A stretch of 64,000 bases of DNA from Ostreococcus lucimarinus CCE9901. Its lineage: Eukaryota > Chlorophyta > Mamiellophyceae > Mamiellales > Bathycoccaceae. The stretch is from positions 1 to 64,000 of the forward strand of contig NC_009369.1 in the NCBI RefSeq assembly GCF_000092065.1, given 5' to 3'. Of this stretch, positions 55,441 to 63,191 are shown one piece after another. Under the pieces are notes generated by a model. The model was not told the DNA's origin. It made no database searches and worked only from the letters and a program-made list of their open reading frames with translations. The position numbers were made by a program, and so were the translations under genes. The stretch's first letter is position 1. The number at the start of each line of letters is the position of its first letter.

Positions 55441-56247
55441 TCATTTCGTGGCGTACAGCGCGATCATTCTCGAGAATCGCGCGCGCGATGTCATCGGTTT
55501 GAGGTCGGCGTCGAACAGAATCCATCGTATCACGTCTTCTGGCAAGTCAAGTTCGGGCCAAGCGCGAAGGAAGTGATTCACCGCAGGCGTGAGCTCGCGC
55601 AGCGACACGTACCCGTCACGTTGACGCGACAATGCGATTTGGACAATCAAATCTGTCGTACAGGCGCATATTCGTTGCCAACCGACGACGTATCGCGCCG
55701 ATTCCGGCGCGCTGTGATCTTGCGCGTACTTCAAACACCCCAAACGTCCAGTATAGGCGGCACATGCGCACGTCTCCTCGTTCCAAGGACACCCGTGCTC
55801 GTGCGCGTACTTCAAACACTCCAAATGTCCATGCATGGCGGCAAATGAGCACGTCCACTCGTCCCAAGGACACCCGTGCTCGTGCGCGTACTTCAAACAC
55901 TCCAAATGTCCACTATAGGCGGCACACCGGCACGTCCCCTCGTCCCAAGGACACCCGTGCTCGTGCGCGTACTTCAAACACTCCAACTCTCCATACTTGG
56001 CGGCAAACTGGCACGTGTACGCGTCCCACTCGTGCCCGCACTCGCGCGCCATCCGCACGAGTTCCAAGTCTCCCAGAAACGCCGCGCACGCCGTCACGCA
56101 CGCCCCGTGGCCTCCCCCCAGCGACTCGTCCTCGAGCGCGCGCAGCGCGTCGTCTATCGCACGCGCCGTGAACCAACCGACGCTCCCTCTCGCCGACAGC
56201 AATCGCGGTCGCAACCGCCGTCGCAACCGTCGCCTCGCGCGCGCCAT
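55441..56247 (-). CDS. Ankyrin-like protein with CLKYAHEHGCPW repeats
   Basis: 268 residues from ATG 56247. A basic N-terminus (MARARRRLRRRLRPRLL) precedes a region of 33-residue tandem repeats of the form G-ELECLKYAHEHGCPWDE-TC-AA. There are four clear copies (three start LECLKYAHEHGCPW), plus a diverged fifth copy GRLGCLKYAQDH. The N-terminal flank has a related unit (LELVRMARECGHEWDAYTCQFAAKYG). This repeat style is common in Mamiellales and brown-algal genomes and in large algal DNA viruses. A protein-binding role is likely. The last ~80 residues carry the helical segment ELTPAVNHFLRAWPELDLPEDVIRWILF. No membrane segment. The three best repeats are nearly identical at DNA level. Confidence 0.8.
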   Translation of the reverse strand: MARARRRLRRRLRPRLLSARGSVGWFTARAIDDALRALEDESLGGGHGACVTACAAFLGDLELVRMARECGHEWDAYTCQFAAKYGELECLKYAHEHGCPWDEGTCRCAAYSGHLECLKYAHEHGCPWDEWTCSFAAMHGHLECLKYAHEHGCPWNEETCACAAYTGRLGCLKYAQDHSAPESARYVVGWQRICACTTDLIVQIALSRQRDGYVSLRELTPAVNHFLRAWPELDLPEDVIRWILFDADLKPMTSRARFSRMIALYATK

Positions 56248-56384
56248 CCTGTCGATATCGACCGCCTCGACGGCGACCTCAACCGTCGCGATCGATCGAC
56301 CGATCGGTCCGTGTTGTAACCCTCGATCGCGACACCCGCGCGCGCGTCGGCGTCCGCCTTTCCGCGCCGCGACGCACGCGCACG

Positions 56385-56999
56385 ATGTCCAAGAGAGGTG
56401 CGCCGACGACGACGCGACGCGCGCGCGCGCGAACGCCATCGATCGATCGATCGACCCGCGCGACGCGCGACGCCGCGCGACGCGCGCGCTCGAACATCGA
56501 CGCGCGCGCGATCGCGCTAGGGCTTTGACGCGCGCGACGCGAACGATGGACGACTGACGCGATGGACGCGCGCTTCGACGACGCGACAGGCGGCGGTAAT
56601 GCCTCCGGCACGAAATACAAAATGTCCTACGGCGTCCCCGTCGGCGCGGTGGTGAACTGCGCGGACAACACCGGGGCGAAGAACTTGTATTTGATCGCCG
56701 TGAAGCGATGGGGCTCGCGACAAAACCGCTTGCCGGCGGCGAACCCCGGTTCGATGGTCATGGCGACGGTGAAGAAGGGGAAGCCGGATTTGCGTAAAAA
56801 GGTTTTCCCGGCCATCATCGTGCGTCAGCGCAAGCCGATTCGACGCAAGGAAGGGTTGATCATTTACTTTGAGGACAACGCGGGGGTGATTTGCAACCCG
56901 AAGGGCGAGATGAAGGGGAGCGCCATCGCGGGGCCGGTGGCGAAGGAGTGCGCCGATCTCTGGCCGCGTGTGGCCAGCGCGGCGAGCTCTATCATCTAG
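56385..56999 (+). CDS. RPL23: 60S ribosomal protein uL14
   Basis: Two exons: 56385-56397 (13 nt, MSKRG) and 56590-56999. They encode 140 residues, the usual size. It continues [88 protein letters not shown]. The end is [36 protein letters not shown]. It is a cytosolic large-subunit protein at the 30S/60S interface. The intron (56398-56589) begins GTGCGCC, carries ACTGAC 31 nt before the acceptor and ends ACAG. The longer open frame beginning 56562 starts inside the intron and should not be used. Confidence 0.95.
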
Positions 57000-57233
57000 A
57001 TCTCGACGCGATCGAGATCGAGAGAGAATCGCGCGGTTTGAAGTAGAAGTAGACTCGCCCGGTTTCATTCAATAGCCAAGGAGGTTTTGCCCAAACTTTC
57101 GCGGCGCGCGCGCGCGGTTTGTGTGTTTGCGTTCGTCGTCACGTCGCGGCGCGCGAATCGCGATGCGCGCCTCGATCGCGCGCGCGTGACGCTCGCGTCT
57201 ACATCGCAGGACTCGCTCGCGCGAGCGCGCGGC

Positions 57234-58082
57234 ATGCGCGCCGTCGACCTTTCGTTCGTCGTCCAACCGACACTAAAAAGTGCACCGCGGCTGCGGGCGA
57301 CGTCCGAGCGCTGGCGGCGCGCGCGCGCGCGCGCGTCGCCGCGAGAAGGCGCCGCGTCATCGTCGTCATCGACTGATTCGTGCGTCACGACGCGCGATCT
57401 CGTGGATACGTCGCTGAAGTTTGCCTACGCGTGGGCGGCGTTCGGTTACGTCGTCCCGAGCGCGGCGCTCGCGGCGATGGTCGACGCGGACGATCTCGGC
57501 GCGAGCTTAGCGGTCGTGCAGCTTTCGTGCGAGAGCGCGAAAGCCGCGGCGACGGTGCGGGTGCTGGACGAGATAGATCGGGGCGTGGGAAGTCTGAGCT
57601 CGAGCGACGACGACGGTTTCGTCGCGCGCGGCGCGGCGTTCGGCGGCGTCGCCGTCGTCCTCGCGCGCGCCGTCGATGGATTAGTTTCGACGACGTCGAC
57701 CGTGGACGCCGTCGCGGCTGCCGACGCACCGACATCGCTCATCGCGCACGCGGGTCCGTTCGCTGCGTCGTGCGCCGTCGTCGCGTCGTGCGTCGTCGCT
57801 CCCGCGCTCGAAGAGCTGTTCTTTAGAGGGTTCCTCTGCGAGGACATTCGTCGACGCACGTCCAACGCCGCGCTCGCGATCGGCGTTTCTTCGGCCATCT
57901 TCGCGCTCGCGCACTTTTCTTTGCCAGACGTCCCATCGCTGTTCGCGTGCGGCGTCGTCTTCGCGCTCGCGAGTCAAAGTCGCGGAGGCGTTCGCTCCGC
58001 CTTCGTCGCGCACGCGCTGTTCAACTCCAGCGTCCTCATCGAGCGCGCCGCGGTCGCGCGCGCCATCGTCGACGCATCATAG
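57234..58082 (+). CDS. CPBP-family (CAAX/Abi-type) membrane protease
   Basis: 282 residues from ATG 57234. A Ser/Arg-rich N-terminal portion looks like a transit peptide. Several hydrophobic helices follow (FAYAWAAFGYVVPSAALAAM, LIAHAGPFAASCAVVASCVV). The catalytic motifs of the CPBP intramembrane protease family are present: APALEELFFRGFL with the Glu-Glu pair, SAIFALAHFSLPD with the catalytic His, and AFVAHALFNSSVL. The family includes the Rce1 CaaX protease and plastid SCO4-like proteins; the transit-like N-terminus favours the plastid. The frame is open further upstream, but a TTG start there is unlikely. Tail-to-tail with AP-2 sigma. Confidence 0.82.
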   Translation: MRAVDLSFVVQPTLKSAPRLRATSERWRRARARASPREGAASSSSSTDSCVTTRDLVDTSLKFAYAWAAFGYVVPSAALAAMVDADDLGASLAVVQLSCESAKAAATVRVLDEIDRGVGSLSSSDDDGFVARGAAFGGVAVVLARAVDGLVSTTSTVDAVAAADAPTSLIAHAGPFAASCAVVASCVVAPALEELFFRGFLCEDIRRRTSNAALAIGVSSAIFALAHFSLPDVPSLFACGVVFALASQSRGGVRSAFVAHALFNSSVLIERAAVARAIVDAS

Positions 58083-58167
58083 CTCGCGCGGGCGTCTGAG
58101 CGCGCCTCTCATCGTACAGTGCTGTGGTATTCATTCCATTCTAGTTTGCTACTTGCCCTCGCCGCGT

Positions 58168-58599
58168 CTAGTCCTTGATCCGCTCCAGCTCCGCCAATCG
58201 CTCCATGATCGCCCGCTTACTCGTATCCTGCACCTCCCCTCCCAATAAAAACTCATCCACGAGCAAGTACACCTTCTGGAAGTTGAACACCAGATCGAGT
58301 TCGCACACGTTGGCGAAGAAGTGATCCAGCATCTCCACGAATAAGTGAATCGATTCCAAGTGCGTCAGCTCGTTGTCGTTCAGGTCCACGCACAGCGAGA
58401 AGAACAACCCGGCGTAGCGTCTGTATATCACTTTATAGTTGCGAAACTCCACGAAGTTCGTGTGCTTCGGGTCGCGGTTGACGACGAGGCGGTGGACTTC
58501 GGATTCTAATTTTCGCTTTTCATCGTCGGCGAACGGGACGTAATACTTGGCCAAGCGCGTCTTGCCTTGACGGTTTTGGAGCAGGATGAAGCGTATCAT
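58168..58599 (-). CDS. AP2S: AP-2 adaptor complex subunit sigma
   Basis: 143 residues, standard length. Opens [32 protein letters not shown]. The clathrin small-chain signature [34 protein letters not shown] and the box [45 protein letters not shown] distinguish AP-2 sigma from the AP-1 and AP-3 forms. Binds dileucine cargo signals with the alpha subunit at the plasma membrane. Upstream of its ATG, 162 bp separate it from pyruvate kinase 2, whose stop is on the same strand. Confidence 0.93.
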   Translation of the reverse strand: MIRFILLQNRQGKTRLAKYYVPFADDEKRKLESEVHRLVVNRDPKHTNFVEFRNYKVIYRRYAGLFFSLCVDLNDNELTHLESIHLFVEMLDHFFANVCELDLVFNFQKVYLLVDEFLLGGEVQDTSKRAIMERLAELERIKD

Positions 58600-58760
58600 C
58601 GATCGGTTTCGACGTCGGGCGGTGCGTGACGCGCGCGGTGGCGACGCGCGCGCGCGTGTGCGGACCGCGAAGGATGACTGAGGACCTGGGCCGTCTCGAG
58701 GCGTCGCGGCTTTGTACGAGGTGCAAGATTTCTGATTTAAAATTATTAATTGTGCTTGAT

Positions 58761-60479
58761 TTATTCGGGAACGATGATGACTTTAAGCACGGCCTCGCCC
58801 ATGATGCGATGGACGCCGACGATGGCGTCGCCCGGTTTCACTAAACCTAAAATGTCGCGGCAGTGTACGATGGCGTTGCGCATGACTTCTTGCGGGTGGC
58901 CGCTCTCGCCGCGCCACGCCGGGTTCTCCAAGAGAGGTACGAGGCCGCGCGTGATGAGCGAGCGGTGCACGACGTCAAGAGCGCGACCTTGGTGATCGGG
59001 CTCTTCGATGCAAACGTTCACGATGCGAGTCTCGGGTCGATACTTGGCGATCATTTGCGCCGTGTGACCGGTGCGAGACAACGTAACGATGAGCGCGGCG
59101 TTCACCTTTTGCGCGGTACGAACGGCGGACGAAGCCAAGGCTTCGGTGATGCCGAGCGGGATCACTTGCTGCTCGAGAATTTGGAAATAGCTCGCGACGT
59201 CATCGACGTACGCTTCGGCTTCGCGACAGATGGACGCCATGCACTTGACCGCGTCTATGGCGTAGTTGCCCGCGGCGGTTTCCCCGGAGAGCATCACGGC
59301 GTCGGTACCGTCGAGAATAGCGTTGGCCACGTCCGTGGCCTCCGCGCGCGTCGGGCGCGGGGCACCCGTCATGGATTCCAACATTTGCGTCGCCGTCACG
59401 ACGGGCTTACCCGCCAAGTTGCACCGCTTGATCATGCGCTTTTGCGCCAAGAATATTTGTTCCATGCGAATCTCCATACCCAAGTCGCCGCGAGCGACCA
59501 TGACGCCGTCGGACTTTTCGACGATGTCGTTAAAGTTATCTAAGCCCTCCATGTTCTCAACCTTGGAGATGATGGAAACTTTATTCGCGAAGTCGCCGAG
59601 AACGGAGCGAATGTACTCGACGTCGCTTCCCTTGCGAACGAACGAGGCGGCGATGAAGTCGACGTTGTTCTTCACCCCCCACTCGATCAAATCGTGGCGA
59701 TCCTTCTCGGTGATCGTGGGCAAGTTCACGTTGACGCCCGGCAAGTTCATGTTCTTGCGCTCGCCGAGCTTGGCGCTGTTTTCGAGGCGGCATCGCACCT
59801 CGCCCTTGGCGACGTCGCACTCGAGCACGGTGAAGGTGACGGAACCGTCGGCGCACAAAATCTTCGAACCGGGCTTGACGTCCTTGGCCAAGTCCGGATA
59901 CGACACCGCGAGCTTTTCCGCGCTACCCTTGAACTCGTAGTCCGTGGTGAGCACGATCTCCTTCCCCGCTTCGAGCATCACCGGTCCCCCGCACGCGAGC
60001 ATCCCGGTGCGAATCTCCGGCCCCTTGGTATCGAGCAGCACCCCGCAATCGACGCCCGTGTTCGCGCACGCCGCGCGCAAATTATCCAACGTCTCCTGGT
60101 GATACTCGTGCGAGCCGTGCGAAAAGTTGAACCGCGCGACCGACATCCCCGCCCTCAACATTTCCTCCAAAATCTCCACCGTTCGCGACACCGGTCCGAG
60201 CGTGCAGATGATCTTCGACTTGAACCCAATCCTCTGCGAGTCTTTCGCCCGAAACGCCGCCTCGCTGTCGTTAAACGCATAGTCCTCGCTCGCCTCCCCC
60301 CCGTTCTCCAGCACGTGCGCCGCGCGCCAATCCCCGACCGATCCTTTGCTCGCCAGCGCGCTCAGCGCTCGCTGGCTCGACAGCCCCGCCAAGGCCACCG
60401 TCCGCCGTCGTTTCTCGTCCCCTCGCGCGTCATCGTGCACGATGGGATCCACGCTCGAGTTTCGCGCGTTCAGTCCCAT
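58761..60479 (-). CDS. PK2: Pyruvate kinase 2
   Basis: 572 residues from ATG 60479 ([10 protein letters not shown]). Its N-terminal ~85 residues differ from PK1: [58 protein letters not shown]. The catalytic barrel ([14 protein letters not shown] to ...[10 protein letters not shown]) is almost the same as in PK1. All the substrate-binding motifs are shared. The C-terminal domain diverges again ([58 protein letters not shown]). Frames further 5' stay open for 800 bp but lack a family-like start. Whether the N-terminal extension directs it to an organelle is unclear. Confidence 0.93.
   Translation of the reverse strand: MGLNARNSSVDPIVHDDARGDEKRRRTVALAGLSSQRALSALASKGSVGDWRAAHVLENGGEASEDYAFNDSEAAFRAKDSQRIGFKSKIICTLGPVSRTVEILEEMLRAGMSVARFNFSHGSHEYHQETLDNLRAACANTGVDCGVLLDTKGPEIRTGMLACGGPVMLEAGKEIVLTTDYEFKGSAEKLAVSYPDLAKDVKPGSKILCADGSVTFTVLECDVAKGEVRCRLENSAKLGERKNMNLPGVNVNLPTITEKDRHDLIEWGVKNNVDFIAASFVRKGSDVEYIRSVLGDFANKVSIISKVENMEGLDNFNDIVEKSDGVMVARGDLGMEIRMEQIFLAQKRMIKRCNLAGKPVVTATQMLESMTGAPRPTRAEATDVANAILDGTDAVMLSGETAAGNYAIDAVKCMASICREAEAYVDDVASYFQILEQQVIPLGITEALASSAVRTAQKVNAALIVTLSRTGHTAQMIAKYRPETRIVNVCIEEPDHQGRALDVVHRSLITRGLVPLLENPAWRGESGHPQEVMRNAIVHCRDILGLVKPGDAIVGVHRIMGEAVLKVIIVPE
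59206..60224. repeat. Near-identical tract shared with pyruvate kinase 1 (inverted)
   Basis: Partner of 44179-45197. The two tracts have equal length (1,019 bp) with no gap. Identity stops sharply at both ends, including inside the coding sequence at the 3' side. They are about 14 kb apart and in opposite orientation. Confidence 0.88.
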
Positions 60480-60912
60480 CTCGATCGCCCTCTCGCGCGT
60501 CCCGTCGCCCTCGCCGCGCCGACGTTCGATTCCAAATTCCGAATGCGCCACCGATCGATCCGGCGGCGGCGAACGATCGCGCGTCTCTCGCGCGTCTCTC
60601 GCCTCGTCTCGCCCCCGCGCGCGCTCGGTTCGCTCGATCGACGCCTCGCGCGCGTTCGCTCGCGTCCGGGCTCGCGCGCCGCGGTCGCGCGCGTCGTCGT
60701 GTCGCGTCTGTGCGCGAACACACCCGGGATCGCCGCGTCGGCGCGCGCGATCGATCGCGCGCGCGCGCGACGCCGCGATCGTCGCGCGAGGTTCGACGCG
60801 CGCGCGTCGACCCTCGACCGTCGATCGATCGATCGCTCGAGCGATCGATCGATCGATCGCGCGCGCGCGCGGCGCCGCACACGACGACGGGCGACGCGCG
60901 CGCGCGCGCGCG
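60480..60912. promoter_or_regulatory. 433-bp divergent region with a 36-bp perfect palindrome
   Basis: This separates pyruvate kinase 2 (minus) from DapB (plus). It is dense in CGCG and GATCGATC runs. Positions 60821-60856 form a perfect 36-bp palindrome centred on CTCGAG, with 15 bp of alternating CGAT on each side. No exon or RNA gene was recognised. Confidence 0.5.
60821..60856. repeat. 36-bp perfect palindrome
   Basis: The segment is its own reverse complement: fifteen bases of TCGATCGATCGATCG, CTCGAG in the centre, and fifteen bases of the reverse pattern. It falls about 57 bp upstream of the DapB ATG. Confidence 0.95.
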
Positions 60913-61902
60913 ATGCGCGGCGCGGCGCTCGAGCGCGCGTCCGCGGCGCGCGGCGCGGGACGACGCGCGATCGCGCGCGCGCGGGGCGACGGCGGCGCGA
61001 TGCGCGCGCGCGGGCGCGCGATCGTCGCGACGCGCGCGAGCGCGGACGGCGCGACGACGCGCGTGATGGTGAACGGGGTGAGCGGAAAGATGGGACACGC
61101 GACGGCGTGCGGCGTGGTCAAGCGCGCGGGGTTCGAGCTGGTGCCGTACGCGCTGACGAAGCGGGCGACGGCGGCGACGACGGATGTGCTGGGGACGGAG
61201 GTGCGAGGCGTGGACGTCGGCGAGGAGGACGCGGGAGAGACGCTGGAACGCGCGAAACGGGAGTATCCGGGGTTCATCGTGGTGGATTACACGCAACCGG
61301 ACAGCGTGAACTCGAACGCGGCGCTGTACGTGAAGCACGGGGTGCCGTTCGTGATGGGGACGACGGGGGGTGACCGCGAACGCATGCTCCGAGAGGTGAA
61401 GGAGAGCGGAAATTACGCCGTGATCGCGCCGCAGATGGGGAAGCAGGTGGTGGCGTTTCAAGCGGCGATGAAATTGATGGCCGAACAGTTTCCCGGCGCG
61501 TTCGAGGGGTACACGCTGACGGTGACGGAATCGCACCAGAGTAGTAAAAAGGATACGAGCGGCACGGCGAAAGCCATCGTGGCGTCGTTCAACGATCTCG
61601 GGTGTGGGTTCGATTTGAACGATATCGAGCTCGTGCGCGACGTGGAGAGCCAAACGGGGAAGATGGGCGTGCCCGAAGAACACTTGTTGGGGCACGCGTT
61701 TCACACCTATCGCCTGACGAGCGCGGACGGCACGGTTTCGTTTGAGTTTCAGCACAACGTGTGCGGACGAAGCATTTACGCCGAAGGTACGGTCGACGCG
61801 GTGGGGTTCTTAAAGCGCAAGGTGGACGCGAAGGATCCAAAAACGTTGTACGACATGATCGACGTCTTGAAAGAGGGCGCTATGGGGGAGTGGGTCAAGT
61901 GA
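60913..61902 (+). CDS. DAPB: Dihydrodipicolinate reductase, plant type
   Basis: 329 residues. The Arg/Ala-rich first ~45 residues are transit-peptide-like. The NAD(P)H-binding start is VMVNGVSGKMGHATACGVVK. MGTTGGDRERM follows, then the catalytic-loop block SHQSSKKDTSGTAKA, with the conserved Lys and SGTA contacts to the substrate. HTYRLTSADGTVSFEFQHNVCGRSIYAEGTVDAVGFL matches the plant-type enzyme rather than the classic bacterial DapB. Acts in the diaminopimelate branch of lysine synthesis in plastids. The N-terminal ATG at 60913 is the first of the likely transit peptide; others upstream are CG-rich noise. Convergent with the pepsin-like gene, with 47 bp between stops. Confidence 0.93.
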   Translation: MRGAALERASAARGAGRRAIARARGDGGAMRARGRAIVATRASADGATTRVMVNGVSGKMGHATACGVVKRAGFELVPYALTKRATAATTDVLGTEVRGVDVGEEDAGETLERAKREYPGFIVVDYTQPDSVNSNAALYVKHGVPFVMGTTGGDRERMLREVKESGNYAVIAPQMGKQVVAFQAAMKLMAEQFPGAFEGYTLTVTESHQSSKKDTSGTAKAIVASFNDLGCGFDLNDIELVRDVESQTGKMGVPEEHLLGHAFHTYRLTSADGTVSFEFQHNVCGRSIYAEGTVDAVGFLKRKVDAKDPKTLYDMIDVLKEGAMGEWVK

Positions 61903-61949
61903 GCGCCGCGCAGAACAAAATCTAATAAAGAAACAAACGTCATCTACTA

Positions 61950-63155
61950 TCACGCTACTAGTCTACCTAAACGCACGAGACCGCGCTCGGCGTCGACGAC
62001 TAACGCGCCTTGATTTCGCAAGACGGATAATCCAGCGAAGACGATGTGAAAATCGTCCCCGCAGCCCGGCCACGGAACGTCGATGGGGGTGACGACGAAT
62101 AAACAATCCTCGCTCAGCTTGCACGTCCGCAGCGACGAGCCGCAATACTTTGTCTCACCGTTCGTGTCCGTGAACTTCATGTGCGTCTGGTACGTGCCGA
62201 GATGAAAATCGCTGTCTTCGTACAACTGCCGATCGACGAGCATGCCCGTGGTGCCGCTGTCGAAGACGACGTAAATCGGCTTGGACGTCTCGAACCGCTC
62301 GCCGTTTATCCACAGCTCGTCGCACGGCGTCGCGTAGTGGTACACCGGCGCCCCGATCGAGCGCAAATCCACCGTTCGCAAGACCCCGATCTCGCTCTCA
62401 TCGACGAGCGAGTCCCGACTCAGCGTCAGCGTCTCGCGCTCGAAATCCAACGCGAAGCTCGCGATGTCCGTCTGTTGCAAGAAACTCGGTCGAATGCCCC
62501 GTTCGCGATTCGTGTACTTCACCAACCCCACGAACGGCGCCGCGTCTCGTCCTCGCACGTCATCCGTGACGCCGAACACCAAATCTTCAAACTCCAAGCT
62601 CCCCAGCGTCGCTCGCTTACCCGCGTACCACGACGTTCGTCCGTCCGCCTGCAGCCCGTACGTCTCGAACGTCGCGTCGTACGCCTCGAACCGCACGTCC
62701 TCGGCCTCGACGCACCCCCAACCCGCGCCCGCCCCGCTCGCGTCGCACCCTCGCCGCTGCGACGTCAGAAACGGCGACCCGGTGTCGACGACGCCTCGCA
62801 GCGTCCTCGCCGCGTCGCCCAGCGTCCACTCGACGGCGTACGCGCCGCCGCGCTCGAGCGTCATCGGCACCGTCGTCGTCGCCGCGTTCCGTCGCAGCGC
62901 CTCGAACGCGTCCGCGTACTGCGCGCGAAGCGTATCGCTCGCGCTCGCGTCTCTCCGCGTCGCGAGCGCGCTCGCGGACGCGCACGACAGCGCGAACGTC
63001 CGCCGCGGCATCATCGCGCGCGCATCGCCGTCGTTCGCGACATTCGCGCCGTCGCGCGCGCCCTCGCGCGCCCTCGCACGCGCCCGCGATCTTCGCACGC
63101 GTCGTCGCGGTCGCGTCGGCGTCGTCACTCGCCGCGACGCGCCGCGCGACGCCAT
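61950..63155 (-). CDS. Pepsin-like aspartyl protease family protein
   Basis: 401 residues from ATG 63155; a second start is 63170. The N-terminal ~60 residues are arginine-rich, then a hydrophobic FALSCASASALA stretch. The pepsin fold is split into two lobes. The first catalytic-type motif is VVDTGSPFLTSQRRG, with the usual DTG. The second is VFDSGTTGMLVDRQL, with DSG. The flaps and tyrosine are not obvious, and several cysteines occur (CGSSLRTCKLSEDC, WPGCGDDFH). Both active-site aspartates are in place, so proteolytic activity is possible. The C-terminal part, FAGLSVLRNQGALVVDAERGLVRLGR, is the closing strand typical of pepsins. Probably secretory or vacuolar. Confidence 0.8.
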   Translation of the reverse strand: MASRGASRRVTTPTRPRRRVRRSRARARAREGARDGANVANDGDARAMMPRRTFALSCASASALATRRDASASDTLRAQYADAFEALRRNAATTTVPMTLERGGAYAVEWTLGDAARTLRGVVDTGSPFLTSQRRGCDASGAGAGWGCVEAEDVRFEAYDATFETYGLQADGRTSWYAGKRATLGSLEFEDLVFGVTDDVRGRDAAPFVGLVKYTNRERGIRPSFLQQTDIASFALDFERETLTLSRDSLVDESEIGVLRTVDLRSIGAPVYHYATPCDELWINGERFETSKPIYVVFDSGTTGMLVDRQLYEDSDFHLGTYQTHMKFTDTNGETKYCGSSLRTCKLSEDCLFVVTPIDVPWPGCGDDFHIVFAGLSVLRNQGALVVDAERGLVRLGRLVA

Positions 63156-63191
63156 CGAGTGGCGTCGCATCGCGTCTCGACGCGTCGCGCG

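Noticed and set aside
56562-56589. Start codon for uL14 at 56562
   Set aside because: It lies inside the predicted intron. The 13-nt exon at 56385 gives the conserved MSKRG start and the exact length of 140 residues.
57087-57233. Upstream extension of the CPBP protease
   Set aside because: The first in-frame codon is TTG, not ATG, and the region reads as arginine-rich noise. ATG 57234 was chosen.
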